Assembly (NCBI RefSeq): GCF_030056795.1
Contig: NZ_JASHKQ010000025.1
Coordinates: forward strand, 1 to 34,578
Direction of reading: 5' to 3'
Length of the DNA stretch: 34,578 nt
From: Rhodococcus sp. IEGM 1381
GTDB taxonomy: Bacteria; Actinomycetota; Actinomycetes; Mycobacteriales; Mycobacteriaceae
Position 1 is the stretch's first letter, and each line of letters starts with the position of its first letter. This document shows positions 7,085-14,841 of this stretch, in pieces. The position numbers and the translations under genes are program-made. The notes beneath the pieces were generated by a model. The model searched no databases and was not told the DNA's origin. It saw nothing but the letters and a program-made list of their open reading frames with translations.

Positions 7085-10078
7085 CTACTCCCCGTCGGTC
7101 TTCTTCGCAGGAGCCTTCTTGACCGGGGCCTTCTTCGCGGCAGTGGTCTTGGTGGCGGTCTTCGTGGCAGCAGCTTTCTTGGCTGGAGCCTTCTTCGCCG
7201 CAGTCTTCTTTGCCGGGGCTTTCTTGGCGGCCGCCTTCTTGGCCGGTGCCTTCTTCTTCACCGGACCGCGAGCACGCCTGTCCGCCAACAACTCCGACGC
7301 ACGGTCATCGGTGATCGACTCGACCTCGTCGTCCTTGCGCAGACTCGCGTTGGTCTCGCCGTCAGTCACGTACGGTCCGAAGCGACCGTCCTTGATCACC
7401 ATCGGCTTCTCACTGATCGGGTCGACGCCCATCTCGCGCAGCGGCGGCTTGGCTTCACCCTGACGACCCCGACGCTTGGGCTCGGCGTAGATCTTCAGAG
7501 CCTCTTCGAGACTGACCGTGAACATCTGATCCTCGTCGGCGAGCGAGCGAGAGTCGGTGCCCTTCTTCAGGTATGGGCCGTATCGACCGTTCTGCGCAAG
7601 GATCTCTTCCTTGGACTCCGGATCGACTCCGACGACGCGGGGAAGCGAGAGCAGCTTGAGGGCATCCTCGAGCGTGATGGTCGCCAGATCCATGGACTTG
7701 AGCAACGAGCCGGTCCGCGGCTTGGGGCCGGTGGCCTTCTTCGCGGCAGCCTTCTTGGCCGGTGCTTTCTTGGCTGCAGCCTTCTTCACCGCAGTCTTGA
7801 CGCCGCCGCCACCATCACCGTCGCTACCGGACGGGATCGGCACGATGTCGGGCTGAGGCGGCGTCGGCTCGGGTTCCGGCTCGGGCAGGATCTCGGTGAC
7901 GTACGGCCCGAAACGACCTTCCTTCGCGACGATGTCGTGGCCGGTCAACGGATCGACGCCGAGCTTGCGGCCCTCTTGTGGTGTGGCGAAGAGCTTTTCG
8001 GCGAAGTCGAGAGTCAGCTCGTCCGGCGGAAGATCGTCGGGCAGGTTGGCGCGCTGACTGATCGGGTCGCCGTCGGGATCGTCGTCGTTCTTGACCATCC
8101 GTTCCAGGTACGGACCGTAACGGCCCACGCGCACATGGATTTCGCGTCCCTCGGAGTCGTCGAACAGACGGATCGAGTTGATGGTGCGCGCGTCGATCTC
8201 CTCGAGATTCTGGCCCACCATCTTCTTCAGGCCACCGGAGCGCGCGACCGAACCCTCGGCACCGGTCTCGCCGCCGAAGTAGAAATTCTGCAGCCAATCG
8301 CCGCGTCGCTCACGGCCTCCCGCGATGGCGTCGAGATCGTCTTCCATGCCGGCGGTGAAATCGAAGTCCACCAGACGCCCGAAGTGCGCTTCCAGCAACG
8401 CAATCACCGAGAACGCTACCCACGACGGCACCAGAGCACTGCCACGCTTGTAGACGTAACCGCGGTCGAGAATGGTCTTGATGATCGACGAATACGTCGA
8501 CGGCCGACCGATTCCCAGCTCTTCGAGCGTCTTGATGAGCGACGCCTCGGTGAATCGAGCCGGCGGGTTGGTGGTGTGACCGTCGGGATCGAGCTTGGTG
8601 GCCGTCACTGCCTGGCCGGCCTTCAGCGCGGGCAGGCGAGACTCGGCGTCGTCGGTCTGACCGCCCGCCTCGTCGTCGACGCTCTCGACGTAGGCCTTGA
8701 GGAAGCCGGCGAAAGTAATTGTGCGGCCCGACGCCGAGAACGTGCATTCCTCGCCGGTGCCTGCGGTTCCGGTGATGCGCAGCGTCAGCGTGGTGCCGCG
8801 CAGATCCGCCATCTGCGACGCCACCGTGCGCTGCCAGATCAGCTCGTACAGCCGGAACTCGTCGGTCTGCAGCGCCGAGTGCAGCTGACCGGGAGTCTGG
8901 AACACGTCACCCGCGGGGCGGATGGCCTCGTGCGCCTCCTGCGCATTCTTGACCTTGCGGGTGTACTGCCGCGGAGTCGGATGCACGTACTCGGGGCCGT
9001 AGAGCTCGCTCGCCTGCGCCCGTGCCGCGGAGACCGCCGAAGCGGAGAGCGACGTCGAGTCGGTACGCATGTAGGTGATGTAGCCGTTCTCGTACAGACG
9101 CTGCGCGACACGCATGGTCCGTTCGGAACTGAACCGCAGCTTGCGGCCGGCCTCCTGCTGCAGTGTCGACGTCATGAACGGCGGGTACGGCTTACGGGTG
9201 TACGGCTTGTCCTCCGCCGACGCGACCGTCAGATCCACGCCTTCGAGAGCCTCGGCGAGGCGTCGGGCACGCGGTTCGTCCAGCACGGTCACGGACTCGG
9301 TCTTGAGTTTGCCGTCGGCCCCGAAATCGCGGCCGGCGGCGACGCGATTGCCGTCGACATTGACCAGTCGGGCTCCGAAACTGCGGGGGCTCGCCTCGGC
9401 ACCGGCGTCGAGCGTGGCCGAGATGTCCCAGTACTCGGCGCTGCGGAATGCCATCCGCTCGCGCTCACGCTGGACGATGATGCGGGTGGCGACGGACTGC
9501 ACTCGGCCCGCCGAGAGCTTCGGCATGACCTTCTTCCACAGCACCGGGCTCACTTCGTAGCCGTAGAGGCGGTCGAGGATACGACGGGTCTCCTGGGCGT
9601 CGACCAGGTCTTTGTCGAGGTCGCGAGTGTCGGCGGCGGCCGCGAGGATCGCCGGCTTGGTGATCTCGTGGAAGACCATGCGTCGAACAGGGACTTTGGG
9701 GTTCAGGGTCTCGAGGAGATGCCAGGCGATGGCCTCACCCTCGCGGTCGGGGTCAGTGGCGAGATACAGCTCGTCGGCGTCTTTGAGCAGGCTTTTCAGC
9801 TCTGCGACCTTGCCCTTCTTCTCGGGCGAGACGACGTAGAGAGCCTCGAAGTCGTGGTCGACGTCTACGCCGAGACGCGCCCAGGGCTCACCTTTGTACT
9901 TGGCGGGTACGTCCGCGGCACCGCGGGGAAGGTCGCGAATATGGCCGACGGAGGCCTCGACGACGTAGTTGCTCCCGAGGTAGGGGGCGATCTTCTTTGC
10001 CTTGGTCGGAGACTCGACGATGACCAGACGACGCGGCTCGGCGGAGCTGTCCCCCGTGCCGTTCTTACGTGCTGCCAC
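7085..10078 (-). CDS. topA: DNA topoisomerase I (type IA), actinobacterial form
   Basis: This 997-residue enzyme relaxes negative supercoils through a 5'-phosphotyrosine intermediate. The Toprim domain opens with LVIVESPTKAKKI (18-30) and contains ATDPDREGEAIAWH (107-120), which holds the metal-binding DxD and the catalytic Glu. The nucleophile is Tyr336 in NGYITYMRTDSTS. LSAGRVQSVATR is the conserved DNA-gate region. The C-terminal half carries at least four repeats of the type GRYGPYL or GRFGPYVT. It ends in a long low-complexity Lys/Ala/Pro tail of AAKKAPAKK units, with a second Lys/Ala block between repeats. Four-Cys zinc fingers are absent, as in mycobacterial TopA, where the basic tail does the strand passage. 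The start is GTG at 10078. It lies downstream of cspA and a small conserved gene on the same strand. Confidence 0.97.
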   Translation of the reverse strand: MAARKNGTGDSSAEPRRLVIVESPTKAKKIAPYLGSNYVVEASVGHIRDLPRGAADVPAKYKGEPWARLGVDVDHDFEALYVVSPEKKGKVAELKSLLKDADELYLATDPDREGEAIAWHLLETLNPKVPVRRMVFHEITKPAILAAAADTRDLDKDLVDAQETRRILDRLYGYEVSPVLWKKVMPKLSAGRVQSVATRIIVQRERERMAFRSAEYWDISATLDAGAEASPRSFGARLVNVDGNRVAAGRDFGADGKLKTESVTVLDEPRARRLAEALEGVDLTVASAEDKPYTRKPYPPFMTSTLQQEAGRKLRFSSERTMRVAQRLYENGYITYMRTDSTSLSASAVSAARAQASELYGPEYVHPTPRQYTRKVKNAQEAHEAIRPAGDVFQTPGQLHSALQTDEFRLYELIWQRTVASQMADLRGTTLTLRITGTAGTGEECTFSASGRTITFAGFLKAYVESVDDEAGGQTDDAESRLPALKAGQAVTATKLDPDGHTTNPPARFTEASLIKTLEELGIGRPSTYSSIIKTILDRGYVYKRGSALVPSWVAFSVIALLEAHFGRLVDFDFTAGMEDDLDAIAGGRERRGDWLQNFYFGGETGAEGSVARSGGLKKMVGQNLEEIDARTINSIRLFDDSEGREIHVRVGRYGPYLERMVKNDDDPDGDPISQRANLPDDLPPDELTLDFAEKLFATPQEGRKLGVDPLTGHDIVAKEGRFGPYVTEILPEPEPEPTPPQPDIVPIPSGSDGDGGGGVKTAVKKAAAKKAPAKKAAAKKATGPKPRTGSLLKSMDLATITLEDALKLLSLPRVVGVDPESKEEILAQNGRYGPYLKKGTDSRSLADEDQMFTVSLEEALKIYAEPKRRGRQGEAKPPLREMGVDPISEKPMVIKDGRFGPYVTDGETNASLRKDDEVESITDDRASELLADRRARGPVKKKAPAKKAAAKKAPAKKTAAKKAPAKKAAATKTATKTTAAKKAPVKKAPAKKTDGE

Positions 10079-10187
10079 CTTGCTGCCGAACCTTCCCTAG
10101 TGCGTTTTCACAGGCAGATTTGCCTGTCCCACTACTAACAGACTGACATACGTCGACCAAATACTCGCAGATCAGTCACATATCGGC

Positions 10188-10775
10188 CTACTTCGCGTGC
10201 GGCCAAATGGTACGTGCGTCCACGTTCCGGGGAGCCTCACCGACGTTCTCGGTGAGACGCAGGAGCCGTCGTCGACCGGTGATTCTCAGTCCCGGATTGG
10301 AGCTGCGAGTGCCGATCAGCGTCGGCGCGATGCCGGCGCGCATCAACGACTGCGCGAGGACGGAATGGGTGTCGGGTGCGTGGGGATCGAGTCCGAGCAC
10401 GTACCGCTCCCCCTCGGCCTCGGGACGACCGGACGCGAGCACCCAGGCGCGGAGTTCGCGAGAACCCGGAATCCACCCGGGAGGGACGGCTTTGACAGCA
10501 CCCTTGGTCCACAGAGACGCCAGTGCGAACAGTTCGGGCACCGACGCGGTACGCACCAACGGCCGGTTTTCCTCCGATCGCCCCAGCTCTGCAGTCAGAC
10601 CACACTGCGCGATGAGTTCGGCGATGGCATCCGCGCGCCACTGCGCGTCGACGACGACAGAAATACGGGCCGAACCCGCGGAGGTGACGACGTGGCCGGT
10701 GGCAGCCAGCAGCCCACTGAGATCGGTCACCGCGGGCGGCAACGATTCGGCGGAGAAGAAGGACAGCTGGTTCAC
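10188..10775 (-). CDS. Conserved hypothetical protein between cspA and topA (Rv3647c-like)
   Basis: This encodes 195 residues with a GTG start at 10775 (MNQLSFFSAESLPPAVTDLSGLL). It has a soluble alpha/beta composition. The central LWTKGAVKAVPPGWIPGSRELRAWVLASG segment and the C-terminal ITGRRRLLRLTENVG are the most distinctive parts. I see no catalytic motif. Position and orientation match the Rv3647c family, which is restricted to actinobacteria as far as I recall, is conserved next to topA and has no known function. It may be co-transcribed with topA, since the gap is 109 nt without an obvious terminator. A role linked to nucleic acids is only guilt by association. Confidence 0.8.
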   Translation of the reverse strand: MNQLSFFSAESLPPAVTDLSGLLAATGHVVTSAGSARISVVVDAQWRADAIAELIAQCGLTAELGRSEENRPLVRTASVPELFALASLWTKGAVKAVPPGWIPGSRELRAWVLASGRPEAEGERYVLGLDPHAPDTHSVLAQSLMRAGIAPTLIGTRSSNPGLRITGRRRLLRLTENVGEAPRNVDARTIWPHAK

Positions 10776-10843
10776 AGCATGGACATTAGGACATCGGCGG
10801 CCACGCTCACGGCTTTCGCCGCACCCGGGTGGTTCGGATATGC

Positions 10844-10898
10844 GTCATCCCCCTCCCTCGATCGACTCCACCGGAGCCCACCGCGAAAGGGGGATGAC
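10844..10898 (-). terminator. Candidate terminator hairpin after cspA
   Basis: GTCATCCCCC and GGGGGATGAC form a perfect 10-bp stem around a 35-nt loop, 16 nt past the cspA stop. There is no U-tract, so this may instead be an mRNA-stabilising 3' structure. Confidence 0.4.
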
Positions 10899-10913
10899 AG
10901 TTCTCGACTCGGA

Positions 10914-11117
10914 TCAGACTGCGCGAACGCCCGTAGCCTGGGGACCCTTGGTGCCCTGGCCGACCTCGAACTCCACGCGCTGGTTCTCCTCGAGGGTGCG
11001 GAAACCGCTGCCCTGAATCTCGGAGTAGTGGACGAAAACGTCAGCGGAGCCGTCTTCTGGTGCAATGAATCCAAAGCCCTTTTCGGCGTTGAACCACTTC
11101 ACAGTTCCCTGTGCCAT
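10914..11117 (-). CDS. cspA: Cold-shock domain RNA chaperone
   Basis: This 67-residue protein is a single OB-fold cold-shock domain. It shows RNP1 as KGFGFIAPE and RNP2 as VFVHYSEI, the two aromatic patches that bind single-stranded RNA and DNA and melt secondary structure. It starts MAQGTVKWFNAEKGFGFI. The ATG at 11117 has AAGGA just upstream; the 14 extra codons of the longer frame are leader sequence. The length matches CspA of mycobacteria, and its position matches Rv3648c. The space upstream is about 395 nt shared with the divergent helicase gene, leaving room for the long structured 5' leader typical of cold-shock genes. Confidence 0.96.
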   Translation of the reverse strand: MAQGTVKWFNAEKGFGFIAPEDGSADVFVHYSEIQGSGFRTLEENQRVEFEVGQGTKGPQATGVRAV

Positions 11118-11368
11118 GCTTTTCCTTCTCTTTCTAACACCGGATTCGATGGAGCGCACTTTCGATCCATCGGGCCGGTTCCGACCGCTGCACTTTCTGC
11201 GAATCCCCCTCAGGATTCCCCCTGATGGACGAGCTCTCCCAGTACCGCGCCCGCAACGTGAGATCCTGCGAAGCGTAGAACGAACACAGAAGCTGCGACC
11301 GCGTCAAGTGAACCATGAACTCCGCGTTCGCAACAGTCGAAAACCGACCCTTTTCGAACAATTTCCGA

Positions 11369-11388
11369 TGTTGTGGAATCACACAACA
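11369..11388. promoter_or_regulatory. Inverted repeat in the cspA-helicase intergenic region
   Basis: TGTTGTG and CACAACA are 7-bp arms around GAATCA. This is the only clear structure I see in 11118-11512, the divergent control region of cspA and the helicase. It could be an operator or a leader hairpin. I did not find a convincing -35/-10 pair for either gene. Confidence 0.3.
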
Positions 11389-11512
11389 CTGGCAGGGTGA
11401 ATTGCCGCCCTCACCAGGGCACGAAGGAGCCGACGGGGGCCCGCGATAGCATGGGGATGTCGCGAACAGCCCGACGGCGCTTGTAGATCGAACGAATGTA
11501 TGGAGACCGGCA

Positions 11513-13882
11513 GTGAGCGAGAATCATCCGCTGGGCGGTGCGGATGGCGGGAGCTACGGGCAGCGGTTGTTGGATCGGGTATTGGCGGGTTCGCCCACGA
11601 ACGAGAGCCCGCTGACCCACGTCGCCGAGCTGCCGGCACGGGCCTCGCAGTTCGCTTCTTGGCCGTCGTGGGTGGGCCCGGAAGTGGTGCAGGTGATCAC
11701 CTCTCGTGGGATCTCACAACCGTGGACCCATCAGGCGCGAGCGGCAACGCTCGCCGCCGAGGGCAATCACGTGGTGCTCTCGACGAGTACGGCATCGGGC
11801 AAGTCCCTGGCCTATCAACTCCCCATTCTGACGACGCTGTCCGCCGACGCCCGCGCCACCGCGCTGTACCTGGCTCCCACCAAGGCACTCGGTGCCGATC
11901 AGCTACGCACCACCATCTCGATCACCGACGAGTTGCGTTCGACATCAGACGAACTCGCCGAGGTGTTCCCCAGCGCGTACGACGGCGATACCCCGATCGA
12001 GATTCGCCAGTGGGCCCGCGCCAATGCGCGCTGGATCTTCACCAACCCGGACATGTTGCACCTCGGCATTCTCGGCTCCCACGAGCGATGGTCCCGGTTT
12101 CTGCGCAATCTTCGCTACGTCGTGGTCGACGAATGCCATTACTACCGAGGTGTTTTCGGATCCAATGTCGCGCTCGTGCTTCGTCGATTGCGACGCCTCT
12201 GCGCTCGCTACGGCGCGTCCCCGGTGTTCGTTCTCGCCAGTGCCACGACCTCGGAACCCGGACGGGCGGCGAGCCGACTCATCGGAGCGCCGTGCCAGGA
12301 GGTCACCGAGGACGGCTCTCCGCACGGAGCCCGCACCGTCGCACTGTGGGAACCACCGCTGCTGAAAGAGATCACCGGCGAAAACGGCGCTCCGGTAAGG
12401 AAATCCGCCGGAGCGGAGGCGTCGCGCATCATGGCCGACCTGTTGGTCGAGGGCGCCCGAACGCTGGCTTTCGTTCGATCCAGGCGCGGCGCCGAGGTCA
12501 CCGCGCTGGGGGCTCAGAGAATTCTCGCTGACGTCGATCCGCAATTGGTGCGACGCGTCGCCGCCTATCGCGCAGGGTATTTGGCGGAGGACCGACGAAA
12601 ACTGGAATCCGACCTGTCCGACGGCACCCTGTTGGGGGTCGCCACCACCAACGCACTCGAATTGGGCGTCGACATCGCCGGTTTGGACGCGGTGATCGTC
12701 GCTGGCTTCCCCGGTACCGTCGCGTCGTTCTGGCAGCAGGGCGGCCGCGCCGGACGTCGCGGAGAAGGATCGCTGCTGGTGCTCGTGGCGCGCGACGATC
12801 CACTCGACACATACCTGGTGCACCACCCCGCAGCCCTGTTGGACAGGCCCGTGGAGGCCACCGTCACCGACCCCACCAATCCGTACATTCTGGCCCCGCA
12901 ATTGCTCTGCGCTGCAGTCGAACTGCCGATAGGACTGGCCGAGGCCGAGGAGCTGAGCGCGGAATCGGTACTCGAAGAGCTCGAGCTGAAGGGCTACGTG
13001 CGCAAGCGTCCGCACGGATGGTTCATCACGCCCGAGGGCCAGCAACTCTCGCCGCACGGTGCGGTGAACATCCGCGGCGGCACCGGTGTGCAGGTAGCCA
13101 TCGTCGACGGTGAATCCGGCCGCATGCTCGGCACCGTCGACGGCGGACGAGCTCCCGCCACTGCACATCCCGGTGCCGTCCACATCCACCAGGGCGAATC
13201 GTTCGTGGTCGACGAACTCGATCTCGAAGCCGGTCTGGCGTTGGTACACGCGGAGCAACCCGAGTGGAACACCTCGGCCCGCGAGATCACCGACATCTCG
13301 ATCACGGCGGTGCACGAATCCGTCGACTACGGCGAGGTGCGCGTCGCACTGGTTCAGGTGAACGTCACCCATCAGGTCGTCGGATATCTCCGACGCCTGC
13401 TCTCGGGCGAGATTCTCGATTCCATCGAACTCGACATGCCCGCGCAGACACTCGACACCCGAGCCGTCATGTACACCATCACCCCGGAGTTGTTGGAGCA
13501 CAGCGGTGTTCCGTACGAGCGATTCCCCGGATCTCTGCACGCGGCCGAGCACGCCGCCATCGGGTTGCTGCCCTTGGTCGCAACGTGCGATCGATGGGAC
13601 ATCGGCGGAGTGTCGACAGCCCTACACCCCGACACCGGGCTGCCGACGGTCTTCGTCTACGACGGATACGACGGCGGAGCCGGATTCGCCGACCGCGGCC
13701 ACGTGGCCATCGCAGATTGGCTCGCTGCCACGAAGGACGCCATCGTCTCCTGCGAATGCCAGACCGGATGCCCATCCTGTGTGCAATCCCCCAAATGCGG
13801 AAACGGCAACGATCCACTGGACAAAGACGGTGCGATTCGAGTGCTGACCGCGGTACTCGCGGCCGTCACTCGGGAGGGTTGA
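11513..13882 (+). CDS. SF2 DEAD/H-box helicase with C-terminal Cys cluster (MrfA/SftH-like, DUF1998)
   Basis: This 789-residue ATP-dependent 3'-5' DNA helicase or translocase belongs to the clade that includes B. subtilis MrfA, mycobacterial SftH and yeast Hrq1. Walker A is TSTASGKSLAYQLP (about 91-104). The motif II box is DECH (206-209), and motif III is SATTSEP. The C-terminal RecA lobe has ATNALELGVDIAGLD and the arginine motif QQGGRAGRRGEG. The C-terminal DUF1998/MZB domain carries five cysteines (747, 749, 753, 756, 762) in SCECQTGCPSCVQSPKC, which likely bind zinc. MrfA acts in repair of mitomycin-type lesions with the nuclease MrfB; no mrfB is seen here. The GTG start at 11513 has GGAG upstream. 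Position matches Rv3649. Confidence 0.93.
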   Translation: MSENHPLGGADGGSYGQRLLDRVLAGSPTNESPLTHVAELPARASQFASWPSWVGPEVVQVITSRGISQPWTHQARAATLAAEGNHVVLSTSTASGKSLAYQLPILTTLSADARATALYLAPTKALGADQLRTTISITDELRSTSDELAEVFPSAYDGDTPIEIRQWARANARWIFTNPDMLHLGILGSHERWSRFLRNLRYVVVDECHYYRGVFGSNVALVLRRLRRLCARYGASPVFVLASATTSEPGRAASRLIGAPCQEVTEDGSPHGARTVALWEPPLLKEITGENGAPVRKSAGAEASRIMADLLVEGARTLAFVRSRRGAEVTALGAQRILADVDPQLVRRVAAYRAGYLAEDRRKLESDLSDGTLLGVATTNALELGVDIAGLDAVIVAGFPGTVASFWQQGGRAGRRGEGSLLVLVARDDPLDTYLVHHPAALLDRPVEATVTDPTNPYILAPQLLCAAVELPIGLAEAEELSAESVLEELELKGYVRKRPHGWFITPEGQQLSPHGAVNIRGGTGVQVAIVDGESGRMLGTVDGGRAPATAHPGAVHIHQGESFVVDELDLEAGLALVHAEQPEWNTSAREITDISITAVHESVDYGEVRVALVQVNVTHQVVGYLRRLLSGEILDSIELDMPAQTLDTRAVMYTITPELLEHSGVPYERFPGSLHAAEHAAIGLLPLVATCDRWDIGGVSTALHPDTGLPTVFVYDGYDGGAGFADRGHVAIADWLAATKDAIVSCECQTGCPSCVQSPKCGNGNDPLDKDGAIRVLTAVLAAVTREG

Positions 13883-13904
13883 GCGGCTGGGTTCAGCGGC
13901 AACG

Positions 13905-13924
13905 GCAAACGCGCGCGCGTTTGC
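13905..13924. repeat. 20-bp perfect palindrome between convergent genes
   Basis: GCAAAC, eight alternating GC bases and GTTTGC read the same on both strands. It lies between the helicase stop (13882) and the regulator stop (13953). As RNA it gives an 8-bp stem from either strand but has no U-tract. It may be a bidirectional 3' structure, and the alternating CG core is also prone to Z-DNA or cruciform. Confidence 0.5.
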
Positions 13925-13952
13925 GGTGGCTGGGGCATCGTCAGCAGTGGCA

Positions 13953-14729
13953 TCAGGACGGATCGCTACCGATGCCGATCGACAGAGCAACGGCAGACGA
14001 CCGGATGTGCTCTTCGGCCGACTTCATTGCGAGCTCCGCATCGCCGGCTTCGACGGCGGCCAGAATCTGCCGATGTTCGGCCTTCAGTGTGTCGGCCAAC
14101 GAGTCCCAATCCTCGATCTTCAACTGCGCAGCGAGGATGGGCGCACGCATCGATTCCCGGATTGCTGCGGTGAGCGACGCAACGAAGTCGTTACCCGAAG
14201 CCTCGGCCAAGGCGATGTGAAAGTTAGTGTCGGCATCGTTGAAGACCTCTCGGGTGACACCCCGCGCTTGCATGATCTCCACGGCGTCCCTGGCCTGCGC
14301 AAGCTTGTCCTGATCAGGTGCCACCGCGGCGAGGTGAACACTTGCCCGCTCCAGAGCAACTCGCGTGCTGATCAAGTCGTCGATCCGAAAGTTGGTCAGC
14401 GCGACGTGCAGGCGAAGGAGACGAGTGAGCGCCGGCCGCGGCAGAGCCGCGACGAAGGTGCCGGCACTCGGACCCGAACCCGGTGACGAGCGGAGGATTC
14501 CGCTGCTCTCGAGGACGCGCACAGCTTCGCGGACCCCGGCCCGGCTGACGTCGAGCTGCGTTGCGAACTCCCGCTCGGGCGGCAGCGGATCTCCGACGCG
14601 CAGGTCACCCGCCATGATCCGTTCTTCGATCGCATCGATGACAAGTTCGTGCGCACGAGCCCGCCGGACCGGCTTCCACGGAAGCGGTTCGTTCTGCGCC
14701 CGTCCAGCGTCGTCAGCCATACCGGTCAT
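13953..14729 (-). CDS. lldR: FadR/GntR-family regulator, probable lactate regulator LldR
   Basis: This encodes 258 residues. The N-terminal winged helix (about 24-95) shows HELVIDAIEERIMAGDLRVGD and LPPEREFATQLDVSRAGVREA then VRVLESSGILR, the typical GntR signature. The C-terminal FCD domain has the conserved DADTNFHIALAEASGN segment and a later EHRQILAAVEAGD, whose Asp and His residues usually bind metal or ligand. In the LldR group L-lactate is the inducer and the protein represses lactate uptake and oxidation genes. Here it is divergent from the permease and lldD. A palindrome overlapping the predicted permease transcription start is a natural operator. The start could be 14729 or the ATG three codons later; neither has a strong ribosome site. 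Family is certain; the ligand is inferred from context. Confidence 0.9.
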   Translation of the reverse strand: MTGMADDAGRAQNEPLPWKPVRRARAHELVIDAIEERIMAGDLRVGDPLPPEREFATQLDVSRAGVREAVRVLESSGILRSSPGSGPSAGTFVAALPRPALTRLLRLHVALTNFRIDDLISTRVALERASVHLAAVAPDQDKLAQARDAVEIMQARGVTREVFNDADTNFHIALAEASGNDFVASLTAAIRESMRAPILAAQLKIEDWDSLADTLKAEHRQILAAVEAGDAELAMKSAEEHIRSSAVALSIGIGSDPS

Positions 14730-14761
14730 CCAACCAGAAGAAGGTCTGTGCCTTCAGCCTC

Positions 14762-14790
14762 TTGACCCCATTGAGTGTGATCCATATCAT
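14762..14790 (+). promoter_or_regulatory. Sigma-A promoter of the lactate permease-lldD operon
   Basis: The -35 box TTGACC (14762-14767), a 17-bp spacer and the -10 box TATCAT (14785-14790) give a start near 14797, about 45 nt before the permease GTG. Each box is one or two bases from consensus. Confidence 0.75.
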
Positions 14791-14796
14791 TCTCTA

Positions 14797-14813
14797 TGTG
14801 GTCAGACCTCACA
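14797..14813. promoter_or_regulatory. Predicted FadR/LldR-type operator
   Basis: TGTGGTCAGACCTCACA is a palindrome centred on one A with a single mismatched pair in the 7-bp arms. Its core TGGTCAGACC resembles the FadR-family pattern TNGTNNNACNA, with one deviation. It covers the predicted transcription start, so a bound repressor would block initiation. Confidence 0.65.
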
Positions 14814-14841
14814 CACCCTGAAGGTCTCGAATGGAGTAACT

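Noticed and set aside
7001..10138. Very long open frame antisense to topA
   Set aside because: It is the mirror of a high-GC coding sequence; topA on the other strand has every catalytic motif, and the antisense product has none.
11945..13552. 535-codon open frame antisense to the helicase
   Set aside because: Shadow of GC-rich codons; the helicase motifs on the plus strand are complete.
14365..14841. Upstream extension of the permease frame
   Set aside because: It runs antisense to the FadR-type regulator and through the promoter and operator; the GTG at 14842 has a ribosome site and the normal N-terminus.
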